A DNA stretch of 64,000 nt from Halomarina halobia (GCF_029338575.1 NZ_CP119993.1:434001-498000), one strand, 5' to 3'; positions 8,829 to 17,495 are shown, counted from the first letter of the stretch. A program made the numbers and translations. The notes: generated by a model not told the origin, from the sequence alone.

Positions 8829-9695
8829 CTACCGCTCCCCGCGTCCGGGCGTCGGCATCGGGGACCGCTTGTGCCACGTCTCGACGCATCGACGCGCGAT
8901 CCCTTCGACCGTCCGACGATCCGCGCCAAGGCGCTCGGCGGTCTCGTCGATGCCCCGATCCCGTTCGACCAGCGAGTGGAGGATCGGGTCGATCGCGTCG
9001 TAGGGTGCCCCCAGTTCGTCGCGGTCGGTCTGGCCCGTCCAGAGACCGGCGGTCGGCTCCTTGTAGAGGAGCCGCTGGGGGAGGCCCACGCGATCGGCGA
9101 GCGCGCGAACCTCGCGCTTGTAGAGGTCCCCGATCGGGTAGAGGTCCGCAGCGCCGTCGCCGTGTTTGGTGAAGTAGCCGAGCAACAGCTCCGACCGATT
9201 GCTCGTCCCGAGCACGAGTCGGTTGCCGGCGTTGGCCGCGTAGTACGCACACAGCATCCGGAGCCGCGCGATCACGTTTCCGATCGTCCGCACGTCGCCG
9301 TCCGGGTCGATCGCGGGGGCGATCAGGTCCTCGAACCGGTCGAGCACCGGACGAAGCGACACGGCGCGGAACTCGATACCCAGGCCCTCCGCCATCGTCC
9401 GGGCCTCGTTCGTGTGCCTGCCGTCGGTTTTCTTGTAGGGCAGCGCCAGCCCGAGCACGTTCTCGCCGCCGACCGCCTCGACGGCGAGCGCCGCGGTCAG
9501 CGTCGAGTCGACGCCGCCGCTCATGGCGACGACGACGCCGTCAGCGCCGGCGGCAGCGACCGTCTCCCCGATGAACGCGACCGCCTCCGCCCGGACGGTT
9601 TCCAGATCGTCCGACGCGGTCAGGAAGCCATCGAACGCCCTTCCGACCCTATTGTCATATTCGTCCCATTCTACGTCCGTATACTCTATGTCCAT
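8829..9695 (-). CDS. nadE: NH3-dependent NAD+ synthetase
   Basis: 288 residues from MDIEYTD. The PP-loop ATP-binding motif SGGVDST lies at residues 59-65, followed by the family motifs LALPYKKTD, GNVIARLRMLCAYYAAN, and GTSNRSELLLGYFTKHGDGAADLYPIGDLYK, then KEPTAGLW. There is no glutaminase domain, so it should use ammonia directly to amidate deamido-NAD. Last step of NAD synthesis in the cytoplasm. The TATA-like stretch on the minus strand at about 9731-9738 sits about 40 bases before this ATG; the upstream ATG at 9722 would fall before the expected transcription start, so 9695 is preferred. Confidence 0.95.
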   Translation of the reverse strand: MDIEYTDVEWDEYDNRVGRAFDGFLTASDDLETVRAEAVAFIGETVAAAGADGVVVAMSGGVDSTLTAALAVEAVGGENVLGLALPYKKTDGRHTNEARTMAEGLGIEFRAVSLRPVLDRFEDLIAPAIDPDGDVRTIGNVIARLRMLCAYYAANAGNRLVLGTSNRSELLLGYFTKHGDGAADLYPIGDLYKREVRALADRVGLPQRLLYKEPTAGLWTGQTDRDELGAPYDAIDPILHSLVERDRGIDETAERLGADRRTVEGIARRCVETWHKRSPMPTPGRGER

Positions 9696-10044
9696 TCCAC
9701 TCTCACCACTATTATGAACCATACTCGCGGTTTAAACTCGTTGTCCTTAAACTATGCATAGAATAGAAGCTGCCTGAATGCGCCGCTCTCGCTACCCAGC
9801 GAGGAGGTAGTCAGGTGCGGGACTGCCCCACGATCCGACGTCGAATGACCGTCGGTTTCGACCTCACCCGCGGGAGGAGGAGTCGGACAGAACTCGGTTC
9901 CAACGTCCGAGATACTGGCGAAGAGGCGATGGGACTCGAGGTGCGGAGGACGGCACCAGTCGATCGCCCCGTCGCGACCGACGGGGGCGATCGTTTCGAG
10001 GCTGCCGCCGATCCGCCGCTCTCGGGCGGCTCGTGTGCGATCTG
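9696..10044. other. Intergenic, about 350 bases
   Basis: Contains the nadE promoter (minus-strand TTTAAA at about 9731-9738). The remaining bases up to the flavoprotein stop show no coding sequence with haloarchaeal codon bias and no RNA gene I recognise. Confidence 0.6.
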
Positions 10045-11430
10045 CTACGACGGCCTGTGGACGCCGCCCGCCGCCGCGTTCACGACCTCGGGGAGCGTCG
10101 GGTGGACGTGGATCGTCTCGGCGACGTCCCGGGCCGTCCCGCCGAGCTTCATCGCGATGACGATCTCGTGGATCAGATCGGCTCCCTGCTCGCCGACGAC
10201 GTGGCCGCCGAGGATTTCGCCACTGTCCGCGTCGGAGACGATCTTGACGAAGCCCTCGGTGAGACCGAGGGCTTTCGGCTTCCCCTGGTCGGCGTAGTCC
10301 GATCGACCGACTGCGACCTCGTAGCCCCGCTCGTTCGCCTGTTCCTCGGTCAGCCCGACGCGGCCGACCTGGGGGTCGGTGAAGACGGCGTGGGGAACGA
10401 TTCGATCGCGGGCGTCGATCGTCTCGCCCTCGACGAGGTGGCGATGGAGGAGAGCCGCGTCGTCCCGCGCCGAGTGGGTGAACATCGGCCCGCCGACGAC
10501 GTCACCCAGCGCCCGGATGGAATCCTCGGCGGTCCGGAACTGTTCGTCGACCTCGATGAATCCCCCCTCGTCGGTTTCTACGTCGGTCGCTTCGAGACCG
10601 ATCTCGTCGCTGTTGGGTCGCCGCCCGGTCGCGATGAGTACGTGCGAGGCGTCGACGGTCGTCGTCCTTCCGCCCTCGGTCGCGGAAACCTCGATCCCCG
10701 ATCCGGTGGATTCGAGCCGTTCGACGGTCGCGTTCGTCCGCACGTCGATCCCCTCGGATTCGAACGCCTCCCGTATCACGGTACTCACGTCCGGCTCCTC
10801 CCCCGGGAGCAGGCGGTCGCCCCGCTGGAACACCGTCACGTCTGCGCCGAGCCGTTCGTACAGCTGGGCGTACTCGCACCCGACGTATCCGCCACCGACG
10901 ACCGCGAGGTGCCGCGGGACCTCCGAGAGTTCGAGCGCGCTCGTACTGTCCAACGTCGGCACCTCATCGAGCCCCTCGATAGGTGGTTTCGTCGGTCGGG
11001 CACCCGTGTTGACCACGATCGTGTCCGCGGTGAGGACGCGGTCGTTCACCGCGATCTCGGTCGGCGATTCGAAGACCCCGCGCCCCTCGACGAGGTCGAG
11101 CCCCTCCGTGTTCTCGACGTTGGTGTAGGCGCCCTCGCGGATGCCTTCGAGGACGCGCCGCTTGCGCTCGACGACGGCCTCCATATCGGTCCGGGCTTCC
11201 CCTTCACGCACGATCCCGAACTCCTCCGCGCGGTCGACGAGGTGCGCGACCTCGGCGCTCCGGATCATCGTCTTCGTGGGAATGCACCCCCGGTTCAGGC
11301 ACGTCCCGCCGAGATCGCCGTCTTCGATCAGTGCGGTCTTCAGGCCGCTTCGTGCACCTCTGATGCTCACCGGGAGCCCGGCCATGCCCCCACCGAGGAC
11401 GATGAGGTCGTAGGTATCGGCGGTACTCAT
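10045..11430 (-). CDS. FAD/NAD(P) disulfide oxidoreductase, MerA/lipoamide-dehydrogenase-like
   Basis: 461 residues, the usual length. FAD-binding VLGGGMAGLP near the N terminus, redox disulfide CLNRGC (Cys44, Cys49), NAD(P) loop VVGGGYVGCEYAQLYERLG, FAD motif SIRALGDVVGG, and the C-terminal dimer motif HVHPTLPEVV that supplies the His-Glu base pair. Unlike its neighbour it has no C-terminal Cys pair, so it is not a canonical mercuric reductase by itself; it could act on another disulfide or on a thiol buffer. It shares an operator-like motif with merA at the same distance from the ATG, which links it to the mercury module. Confidence 0.9.
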   Translation of the reverse strand: MSTADTYDLIVLGGGMAGLPVSIRGARSGLKTALIEDGDLGGTCLNRGCIPTKTMIRSAEVAHLVDRAEEFGIVREGEARTDMEAVVERKRRVLEGIREGAYTNVENTEGLDLVEGRGVFESPTEIAVNDRVLTADTIVVNTGARPTKPPIEGLDEVPTLDSTSALELSEVPRHLAVVGGGYVGCEYAQLYERLGADVTVFQRGDRLLPGEEPDVSTVIREAFESEGIDVRTNATVERLESTGSGIEVSATEGGRTTTVDASHVLIATGRRPNSDEIGLEATDVETDEGGFIEVDEQFRTAEDSIRALGDVVGGPMFTHSARDDAALLHRHLVEGETIDARDRIVPHAVFTDPQVGRVGLTEEQANERGYEVAVGRSDYADQGKPKALGLTEGFVKIVSDADSGEILGGHVVGEQGADLIHEIVIAMKLGGTARDVAETIHVHPTLPEVVNAAAGGVHRPS

Positions 11431-11437
11431 TCTAATG

Positions 11438-11454
11438 TTCGTTTGTACGTCGAA
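11438..11454. promoter_or_regulatory. Operator-like repeat before the flavoprotein gene
   Basis: Plus-strand TTCGTTTGTACGTCGAA, an inverted repeat TTCG...CGAA whose near edge is 7 bases from the ATG. The merA promoter has TTCGTTTGAGCATCGAA at exactly the same spacing; 13 of 17 bases agree. It probably binds the ArsR-type regulator encoded at 13263. Confidence 0.55.
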
Positions 11455-11596
11455 TCACAAAGAACCACCGGCGATCCCTAGCGGGACTTGAACAACAGGG
11501 TGAACGAGGTGAGCGCTTCCCCGAGAGACGCTCGACGACTGTATCTACAGCGACATCGCGCACTTGTCGATCGACGGGGGAGGACGGGTTTGTCGA

Positions 11597-13162
11597 TCAT
11601 TCGACGCAGCAGCTCATCGTCGAGGTGTCCCGATGGAACGCCTGGCAGGCGTGCTTGAACGCCTCGCTGAACGTCGGGAACGGGTGGACCGTGTCGATGA
11701 TGTCGTCGACAGTCAGCCCGAACTTGACGGCGAGCGTCGCCTCGGGGATCATATCGGCCGCCCGGGGGCCGACGACGTGGACGCCGACGATCTCGTCGGT
11801 CTCGTGGTGCTTGACCACCTGGAGCAGGCCCCGCGTATCCTCGACGGCCATCGCCTTCGGTACGTCCTCCATGTCGACCGTCCGGCAGGAACAGGTCCCG
11901 TGTTCCGCCACGTACTCGCGTTCGGTCGTCCCGACGGCGGCGACTTCTGGACTCGTGAAGACGACCTTCGGAACCGCGTTATAGTCGATGGTCTTCCCCC
12001 CGGTCTCTTCTCGTGGGCTTCGCCCGCTCGAACGGTCCGAGGCACGGCGTTCCTGGCTGCCGAACGCGTTCTTCACCGCGTGATTGCCCTCTTTCGCCGC
12101 CACCGTTTCGAGCATCGGCTCGCCGACGACGTCGCCCGCCGCGTAGACGTCGGCGTTCGCCGTCCGGAGGTACTCGTCGACAACGACGGCCCCCGACCCG
12201 TCGGTCTCGACGCCGATCGCATCGAGGCCGATGTCCTCGCTGTTCGGGCGGACGCCGGTGGCGACGAACAGGTCGGTCGCGGTAAAGCGCCGGTGCTCAC
12301 CGTCGACGTCGGCAGTGACGGCGACGCCTCGTTCGGCCGCCCGTGTCCCACCGTCCGTCGCGACGGCGTCTGCGGATTCGACGCGCCGAATATCGACGTC
12401 GGTAACGACCTCGATGCCTTCGGCTTCGAAGCAGCGTCGAAGCTCGCGTCCGAGCTGACCCTCCATCTTCGAGAGGACGTGCTCGGAGCGCTGGAGGATC
12501 GTCACGTCCGTCCCCACGTGGTGGAGAATCTGGCCCCACTCGAGGCCGATGTACCCCCCGCCGATCACGACGATGCTCTCGGGGAGATCACGTCGTGCGA
12601 GGATCGTCTCGCTCGTCTCGTAGGGGACGTCTTCGATCCCGTCGAGAGGGGCGATCCGGGGCGAACTCCCCGTGGCGATGAGCGCCTTCTCGCCCGTGAT
12701 GGCGGTCCCCTCGTCGTCCCCGTCGACGATCTCGATCGTCGGGCTGTCGGCGGGCGCAGCCCGACTGCCGGAGGGACTTCGTCCCTCCCCGTCGGCGAAT
12801 CGGCCGTAGCCCTCGTAGACGTCGATCTCGAAGTGTTCGGCGACGTCGACGTAGTTCCGCTCGCGCAACTGCGCGACGAGCCGGTCCTTCTCGTCGAGCG
12901 CGGTCGCCCAGTCCGTCGTCGGCTCGCCCTCCCCGTACTGCACCGCCTCGAACGGGTTCCGGGGCGGTTCGAACGCCACCTTCCCGACCTCGAGGAGGTG
13001 CTTGCTCGGAACGCACCCGACGTTCACGCAGGTCCCGCCGAGCGGCAGCCCGGCGTTCACGAGGGCGGTCGAGAGTCCGCGTCCGCTCGCTTCGGTCAGC
13101 GCGGCGAACGCCGCGGCCCCGCCGCCGAGGACGACGAGGTCGTACTCGCACTCAGCACTCAT
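11597..13162 (-). CDS. merA: Mercuric reductase MerA
   Basis: 521 residues. FAD loop VVLGGGAAAF, redox disulfide CVNVGC (Cys45, Cys50) followed by VPSKHLLEVG, second dinucleotide loop VVIGGGYIGLEWGQ, YAAGDVVGEPM, HPFPTFSEAFK, and the C-terminal vicinal pair Cys518-Cys519 that hands Hg(II) to the active site. These are the MerA hallmarks. No N-terminal HMA domain, as is common in archaea. Role: NAD(P)H-dependent reduction of Hg(II) to Hg(0). Two Ser/Arg-rich insertions (residues about 125-140 and 370-388) are encoded by palindromic DNA and look like in-frame inserts in surface loops. Divergent from the arsR gene and probably repressed by it. Confidence 0.93.
   Translation of the reverse strand: MSAECEYDLVVLGGGAAAFAALTEASGRGLSTALVNAGLPLGGTCVNVGCVPSKHLLEVGKVAFEPPRNPFEAVQYGEGEPTTDWATALDEKDRLVAQLRERNYVDVAEHFEIDVYEGYGRFADGEGRSPSGSRAAPADSPTIEIVDGDDEGTAITGEKALIATGSSPRIAPLDGIEDVPYETSETILARRDLPESIVVIGGGYIGLEWGQILHHVGTDVTILQRSEHVLSKMEGQLGRELRRCFEAEGIEVVTDVDIRRVESADAVATDGGTRAAERGVAVTADVDGEHRRFTATDLFVATGVRPNSEDIGLDAIGVETDGSGAVVVDEYLRTANADVYAAGDVVGEPMLETVAAKEGNHAVKNAFGSQERRASDRSSGRSPREETGGKTIDYNAVPKVVFTSPEVAAVGTTEREYVAEHGTCSCRTVDMEDVPKAMAVEDTRGLLQVVKHHETDEIVGVHVVGPRAADMIPEATLAVKFGLTVDDIIDTVHPFPTFSEAFKHACQAFHRDTSTMSCCVE
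12002..12055. repeat. In-frame palindrome-bearing insert in merA (copy 2)
   Basis: DNA with GGGCTTCGCCC (stem GGGC/GCCC) encodes a Ser/Arg-rich stretch (SQERRASDRSSGRSPREE) within merA, placed between conserved blocks ending KNAFG and starting GKTIDYN. Composition differs from the rest of the protein, and the reading frame is preserved. Confidence 0.45.
12738..12790. repeat. In-frame palindrome-bearing insert in merA (copy 1)
   Basis: Two hairpins in succession: GTCGGGC (12738-12744) pairing with GCCCGAC (12759-12765), and GGAGGGAC-TTC-GTCCCTCC (12770-12788, eight-base perfect stem). They encode GRSPSGSRAAPADSP within merA, a segment with no counterpart in the family as I know it. Confidence 0.5.
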
Positions 13163-13169
13163 TTCAACC

Positions 13170-13186
13170 TTCGTTTGAGCATCGAA
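13170..13186. promoter_or_regulatory. Operator-like repeat in the merA promoter
   Basis: Plus-strand TTCGTTTGAGCATCGAA lies between the merA TATA box and its ATG, 7 bases from the ATG. A repressor here would block transcription initiation. Matches the site before the second flavoprotein. Confidence 0.6.
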
Positions 13187-13194
13187 GTTTAAAT
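13187..13194 (-). promoter_or_regulatory. merA TATA box
   Basis: Minus-strand ATTTAAAC centred about 28 bases before the merA ATG, predicting a leaderless transcript. Confidence 0.6.
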
Positions 13195-13262
13195 CAATGC
13201 CGACTTTCGACGGCGACGTGGCTCCGTAACGCCTATGCCCCTATACATCAACACATGTTATA

Positions 13263-13622
13263 ATGAGCGTCTCACTCTTGCAATCGACCGACGACGTCAA
13301 CGAGGCCCGAGCGACCATCTTCCGCGCGCTGGGGGACGCGACGCGGCTTCGCATCTACCAGACGATCGTCGAGGCCGACGGTCCGCTGAACGTGACCGAG
13401 ATCTGCGAGCGAACGGACCTCTCGGCGAACCTCGTCTCGCACCACCTCCAGTGTCTGAAGAACTGCCAGCTCGTCACGGTCGAACGAGACGGCCGCAAGC
13501 GGTTCTACGAGGTCGCCCGGACGGAGGGGATCCGGCTGGTCGAACTCGCCGACGAGTGTATCCGCCAGAACATCGAGAGCGTCCTCGGCTGCGAGATCGT
13601 GCGGGACGATGACGACTCGTGA
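13263..13622 (+). CDS. ArsR-family winged-helix metal-responsive regulator
   Basis: 119 residues with the ArsR fold: IFRALGDATRLRIYQTI, the recognition helix in ICERTDLSANLVSHHLQCLKNCQLV, and the beta-wing VERDGRKRFYEV. Cysteines in ICERT, LQCLKNC, DECIRQ and LGCEI are candidate Hg(II)/metal ligands. In this family the apo-dimer represses and metal releases it. Divergent from merA with 100 bases between starts, and followed by an overlapping MerF-like gene, so it is the likely controller of the mercury module. CTATAC at about 13241 is a candidate TATA element, somewhat close to the ATG. Confidence 0.92.
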   Translation: MSVSLLQSTDDVNEARATIFRALGDATRLRIYQTIVEADGPLNVTEICERTDLSANLVSHHLQCLKNCQLVTVERDGRKRFYEVARTEGIRLVELADECIRQNIESVLGCEIVRDDDDS

Positions 13623-13848
13623 TGGCGACGACGCTGACTCGCTCCTGCCGTACGCCGGACTCGGTGGCGTCGTCGTGTGCTGTGCCGTGCTCGAACTGCT
13701 CGGCGGCGCAGCTATTCTCGGCGGACTCGCCGCGACGATCGGGCTCTCGACGGGGCTGACGTACCTCGCGGTCACCGGCGTCGGAGGCGTGACTGCGGTA
13801 CTTCTCCTGCTCGGTTACCGCCAGTCCGGAAGAACGAGCGGTGCCTGA
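13609..13848 (+). CDS. Small MerF/MerT-like membrane protein
   Basis: 79 residues with a charged N terminus, a first membrane helix carrying a vicinal cysteine pair (GVVVCCAVLELLGG), a short glycine-rich turn and a second helix (VTGVGGVTAVLLLLGY), ending in a basic tail. That layout, and the length, match bacterial MerF, which imports Hg(II) using a CC pair in helix 1. Overlaps the end of the arsR gene by 14 bases, so the two are co-expressed. Family assignment is by architecture, not by clear sequence identity; it could be another small metal-handling protein. Confidence 0.65.
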   Translation: MTTRDGDDADSLLPYAGLGGVVVCCAVLELLGGAAILGGLAATIGLSTGLTYLAVTGVGGVTAVLLLLGYRQSGRTSGA

Positions 13849-14267
13849 GGTCGACCCTGTCGATCGTAACCTGCGCGGGCCGCTCGACCGACTTGATGAC
13901 CGCCTCTCGGCGTGACATTCCGCGTCATACCCGTGGGGGATGCTCGAGCTATTCCCCTCCCGCGAAACCACCGTAGCTACCGTTCGCCTACCGGACCCCG
14001 AGACACGTACTCCACGCGCCTCGCTAGGGGCACGGATCAGAACCCCGGCCTCCGAACTCGTAGGATTCGAGGGACGCTGCAAGTTGAGACTACAACGGAT
14101 TTAGCGGGCCTGTAATGCGTGGTTGCGGACGAATCCGTGAGTAAAAACTGCTTCAGATCGCCTCTCAATTGCGCCGTCTTGTCACACAGTCAACTGTATT
14201 GCCGAATTTCTGAGACTGCCGACAGCGTTGCCATTCACACCGGCTCTATTCCAGACTGAGCGCCTCA
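13849..14267. other. Intergenic between mercury module and transposase
   Basis: About 420 bases with stops in all frames and falling GC towards the transposase. No gene seen. It probably contains the left end of the insertion sequence. Confidence 0.6.
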
Positions 14268-15896
14268 CTACCCGATTCCGGTTTCCTTCTTCAGCAGTGT
14301 GAGCGTATTGTCGGCCGTCACGACTGGTGCGTGCTCGTACTCACCAGTTAACTCGACCTGCACGAGCAGATCGACCGCTCGCCAAATCGAGTACAACAGA
14401 GACGCGAACGCGAAATAGAAGAACCGTAGCACGAAATCCTTCGACGTGGTGGCGGCCATGAAACGTTTGATCGACTTGTAGCCGCTTTCGATCTCCCACC
14501 TGTAACCGTACTCGGTGAGGTGCCCGCACCCCCGATTCGTCATGAACACCGAATACTGTCGGTGGTCGTCGTGCTCAGAGTTCTCCTTCCGTCGGTAGAT
14601 CAGCGACGTCTCGTGCCACTCGTTGTTCCCGAGATGCAGCTTCCGATCGGTCTCGTATCGATCTTGGTCACGTCGGAGCAATCGCTTGGCCTGGGCTTTC
14701 TCGCTGGTCTGCATTCGTTTCGGGACGACGTACGACAACCCACGCCGGTTGAGCATCTCGAGAATATGCTGACTGTCGAACTCCCGGTCCATCAGGACGT
14801 TATCGACGTGAACGGCGTCTTGGGCCGAATCAAGCAGATCCTCAACGATCTCTTTACGGGATTCCCCGCGCCGCACAGGCCGCACATCGAGCACGATTGG
14901 AACCACATTGCCCACCAGCTGTACTGTTGCCCACTGGTAGGCGTACTCGTCGGTGTTCTCTTTCGTCCCGAGAATCTCGTCCTCGTGCCCACTTCGGTCA
15001 CCCGTGAACGGGTCAGCTTCGGTGATATCGATCGCGACGATTCCCGCCCGGAAGAACTCCTCTGTCTCCGTTACTTCGCCCAACAGCCGATCAACCGCCT
15101 GTCGGTACATCTCTCGAATCTCCGGTATCGAGAGATCCCGAAGGTGGTCACGATGAGCGTGGCCCAGTGGAGTACGATCACGAGGTGACTCGTAAATGAA
15201 GCTACGAGCCCCCTCGTTCGCAGCCAAGTTCTCGCGGAGGCCAAGATAGGTCTGTAAGTCCCAGTAGGCGTTCTCGTGAATCTCACAGCCCTCACCGCGA
15301 GGCGGAAGATTCCGTTCTGGCTCGCGCGGAACTGCAATACCTGCATTCTGAGCTTTGATGAGAATCGTTCGAGCAGCCGTTTCAATCGTCTCGCGAAGAT
15401 CTGCAGTGAATCGCTTGTTCCAACTACGCCACAGTGTCGATTGGTCTGGAATCGTCTCCAACCCCAACTGATCACAGAGTGAGGGATGGCGGTTGAGGTA
15501 TTCAATGAGTGCTGTTTCGTGACTCCACCCGTGGGATTCTTTCAGAACGAACACGCGAAAGAGTGTGTCCATCTCGTAGCGTGTCGAACCTGCATAGCGG
15601 TCGTGGACGCCGAACCTGAAATAAGCTAACGGGACTGAGCAGACGAACTCATCAACTGAATCGTGGACGTCGTGTCTGAACCACTGGTCGGAGACCATGC
15701 GAACATCTGATTCCAGTCCTGCCAGCGAGGTGCGATCGTACAACGGCGTTGAATCGTACGCGGGCCACTCGGAGTAGGCGATTTGTGCGATATCCCGGAA
15801 AACCGCGCGGTGTGTAGACTGCGACGGCGCCATCTATAGAAAGACGAACCCGACTGCCCGAAAAAGTCACAGGGATTCTGTCACTAGAACGCCATG
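14113..15896. mobile_element. IS4-type insertion sequence (ends approximate)
   Basis: One transposase gene with noncoding flanks. The ends are not certain. A weak imperfect pair is visible: left ATGCGTGGTTGCGGACGAATCC near 14114 against the reverse complement of 15863-15896, sharing ATG..GT and GAATCC..GTGA. No target duplication was found. Confidence 0.4.
14268..15833 (-). CDS. IS4-family DDE transposase
   Basis: 521 residues. An N-terminal helical region (HGWSHETALIEYLNRHPSLCDQLG, TLWRSWNKRF) precedes an RNase H-like catalytic domain: first Asp in IVAIDITEADPF, second in VLMDREFDS, and the glutamate in the IS4 signature Y-x2-R-x3-E-x6-K, seen exactly as YGYRWEIESGYKSIK. All three acidic residues are present, so it looks intact and possibly active. 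Longer than many halobacterial IS4 transposases because of an extended N terminus and middle. Marks the start of a lower-GC mobile segment. Confidence 0.93.
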   Translation of the reverse strand: MAPSQSTHRAVFRDIAQIAYSEWPAYDSTPLYDRTSLAGLESDVRMVSDQWFRHDVHDSVDEFVCSVPLAYFRFGVHDRYAGSTRYEMDTLFRVFVLKESHGWSHETALIEYLNRHPSLCDQLGLETIPDQSTLWRSWNKRFTADLRETIETAARTILIKAQNAGIAVPREPERNLPPRGEGCEIHENAYWDLQTYLGLRENLAANEGARSFIYESPRDRTPLGHAHRDHLRDLSIPEIREMYRQAVDRLLGEVTETEEFFRAGIVAIDITEADPFTGDRSGHEDEILGTKENTDEYAYQWATVQLVGNVVPIVLDVRPVRRGESRKEIVEDLLDSAQDAVHVDNVLMDREFDSQHILEMLNRRGLSYVVPKRMQTSEKAQAKRLLRRDQDRYETDRKLHLGNNEWHETSLIYRRKENSEHDDHRQYSVFMTNRGCGHLTEYGYRWEIESGYKSIKRFMAATTSKDFVLRFFYFAFASLLYSIWRAVDLLVQVELTGEYEHAPVVTADNTLTLLKKETGIG

Positions 15897-16034
15897 CTCA
15901 CCGGTAGAATAATTGTCAACGGCAAGTACACTGGATAGACTGACAGTAGGTCAAGAACGTTCGCCAGTTGAGAAGATCCTTCGACTGCGGACAACCCTAA
16001 AAAACTTTGCGCATGATTACCAAACCGACAGAAC

Positions 16035-16766
16035 ATGTCCAGTCACGGTGCGCCAATGCTTGACGAAACGGGGGTGTTTGGAGTATTCGCAGCGTTCACA
16101 GTTACTCCAGTACGGACGAATAACGCGGGAGAATCACCCGATATCACGCCGGATGGGGTTACGGACCTTCTCACCAACTACGAAGATGACGTCCTCGTGG
16201 ACGCGTATGTACTGGAAGGACTGACACCCGACGCGGACTATATGCTGAGGATTCATGCTCGCGAATTGACGACTGCACAGGCGTTTTTGCAGGACTTCCG
16301 CGAGACAACACTTGGTGGGCACTCCCAACAAACCGAAGCGTTAGTCGGCCTCATCCGTGAAGCCGTGTATACGCCAGATGCCCCCGACCTTAATGCGGAA
16401 CTGGAGGTGACAACCTACGACGGTCCCGAACCACCACAGTATGCGATTGTCATTCCAGTTCGGAAGACGGCCGAGTGGTGGAACTTGTCGAATGAGAAAC
16501 AGCTCGAACTGATGCGAGGTCACATCGAACCAACGTTGGAGTATCTCGACAGTGTCCGTCGGCAACTCTATCACGCGAGCGGATTGGACGATGTCGATTT
16601 CATCACCTACTTCGAGACAGACGACCTCGTCGCGTTCAACAACCTCTATCGCGACCTACAGTCCATTCCCGAGTACCGCTACGTCAGCTATGGCGATCCG
16701 ACACTAGTGGGTCGTCTTCAGGAACCTGCCACAGCATTCGATCAGGTGACCCGCCAACTTGAGTAA
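16035..16766 (+). CDS. Chlorite dismutase/HemQ-superfamily haem protein
   Basis: 243 residues. The C-terminal half has the family's proximal-haem region: EKQLELMRGHIEPTLEYL, then QLYHASGLDDVDFITYFETDD with the likely haem-ligand histidine, and DLQSIPEYRYVSYGDPTLVGR. The N-terminal half is more divergent, as usual in this dimeric ferredoxin-like fold. Family members are coproheme decarboxylases, chlorite dismutases or of unknown haem function; sequence inspection does not decide which. TAAAAAAC about 35 bases upstream is a plausible promoter. It sits alone between the IS and the parA gene. Confidence 0.8.
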   Translation: MSSHGAPMLDETGVFGVFAAFTVTPVRTNNAGESPDITPDGVTDLLTNYEDDVLVDAYVLEGLTPDADYMLRIHARELTTAQAFLQDFRETTLGGHSQQTEALVGLIREAVYTPDAPDLNAELEVTTYDGPEPPQYAIVIPVRKTAEWWNLSNEKQLELMRGHIEPTLEYLDSVRRQLYHASGLDDVDFITYFETDDLVAFNNLYRDLQSIPEYRYVSYGDPTLVGRLQEPATAFDQVTRQLE

Positions 16767-17183
16767 AGTAGGGGAACGAACTGTGCCTCAGAGGAAGACC
16801 ACCCATCTCCTCCTATACCGTGCTACATGCCATCTAAGGACATGAGCAGAGCTCCGTCCGCGGGAGCCAAACGTATTGATTGAGATCGCTGTGCATTGAG
16901 AGAGCCAGTCTCAACTCCCTAGGGACGCTCATTCATATCGCGGCATAGGATTTATGAGCTGGTCGCCCCTCGCTCGTATCACCACTGGGGCAGCTGTCAC
17001 CGCTGTCTACCCCTCCTGTGAACTCAGTTCAGCCGAGGCACGCCCGTCTACGAGGTACGCCGGTCGATCTCGACCCTCCGCGAGCGCGTCATTCCCTCGG
17101 CGTACGGTTCTCCGCCGGCCTCCTCGACTGTCACGACTAGCGCCGACGGGGCGCTGCTCGGGCGGGTGATCCTGGGAGTAATA

Positions 17184-17231
17184 ACAGCTATAATCTATGA
17201 CTATAAAGTATAGGTGTATATCATAGTTATA
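17184..17231. repeat. Candidate centromere/operator repeats, cluster A
   Basis: Contains CAGCTATA (17185-17192), GACTATAA (17199-17206) and CATAGTTATA (17222-17231) within 48 bases. Confidence 0.45.
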
Positions 17232-17388
17232 TCTTCTCTTGCGCGTGCTCGATACCGTACGGGGGAGGGAACAGGCGGCAGTGAGGTCTACCGACGAGGT
17301 TCTACACCCGGATGAGGCGTCATATGCGACGATGTGCAGTCGCCGTAGGCGGTAGCGGTCGACAATGCTCGAACGCTGTTGCTGGTGG

Positions 17389-17489
17389 GTATAGTTGAAT
17401 GGTATAGCTATCTCCTGTAGCTCTACGCGATATTCAACTGATATAGCTGTATTGTCTGACTTAGATTTATATCCTCGTTCCTCGACTAT
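17389..17489. repeat. Candidate centromere/operator repeats, cluster B (parA promoter)
   Basis: Contains TATAGTTG, TATAGCTAT (17403-17411), TATAGCTG (17442-17449, inverse of CAGCTATA) and CGACTAT (17483-17489) immediately before the parA ATG. The position would allow self-repression by the Par complex. Confidence 0.45.
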
Positions 17490-17495
17490 CCGGTA

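Larger units (their letters stand above)
16767..17495. other. Intergenic upstream of parA, with A+T repeats
   Basis: About 730 bases without a convincing gene. The second half is A+T-rich and holds two clusters of short CTATA-type repeats (annotated separately). An inverted pair AGTTGAAT (17393-17400) / ATTCAACT (17432-17439) lies in the second cluster. Confidence 0.6.

Noticed and set aside
11564..13192. A 542-codon open frame antisense to merA
   Set aside because: Shadow of a gene with intact MerA catalytic residues.
14041..14112. Possible tRNA-like sequence (TTCGAGG and paired arms)
   Set aside because: No cloverleaf with consistent acceptor stem, anticodon loop and T-arm could be drawn.
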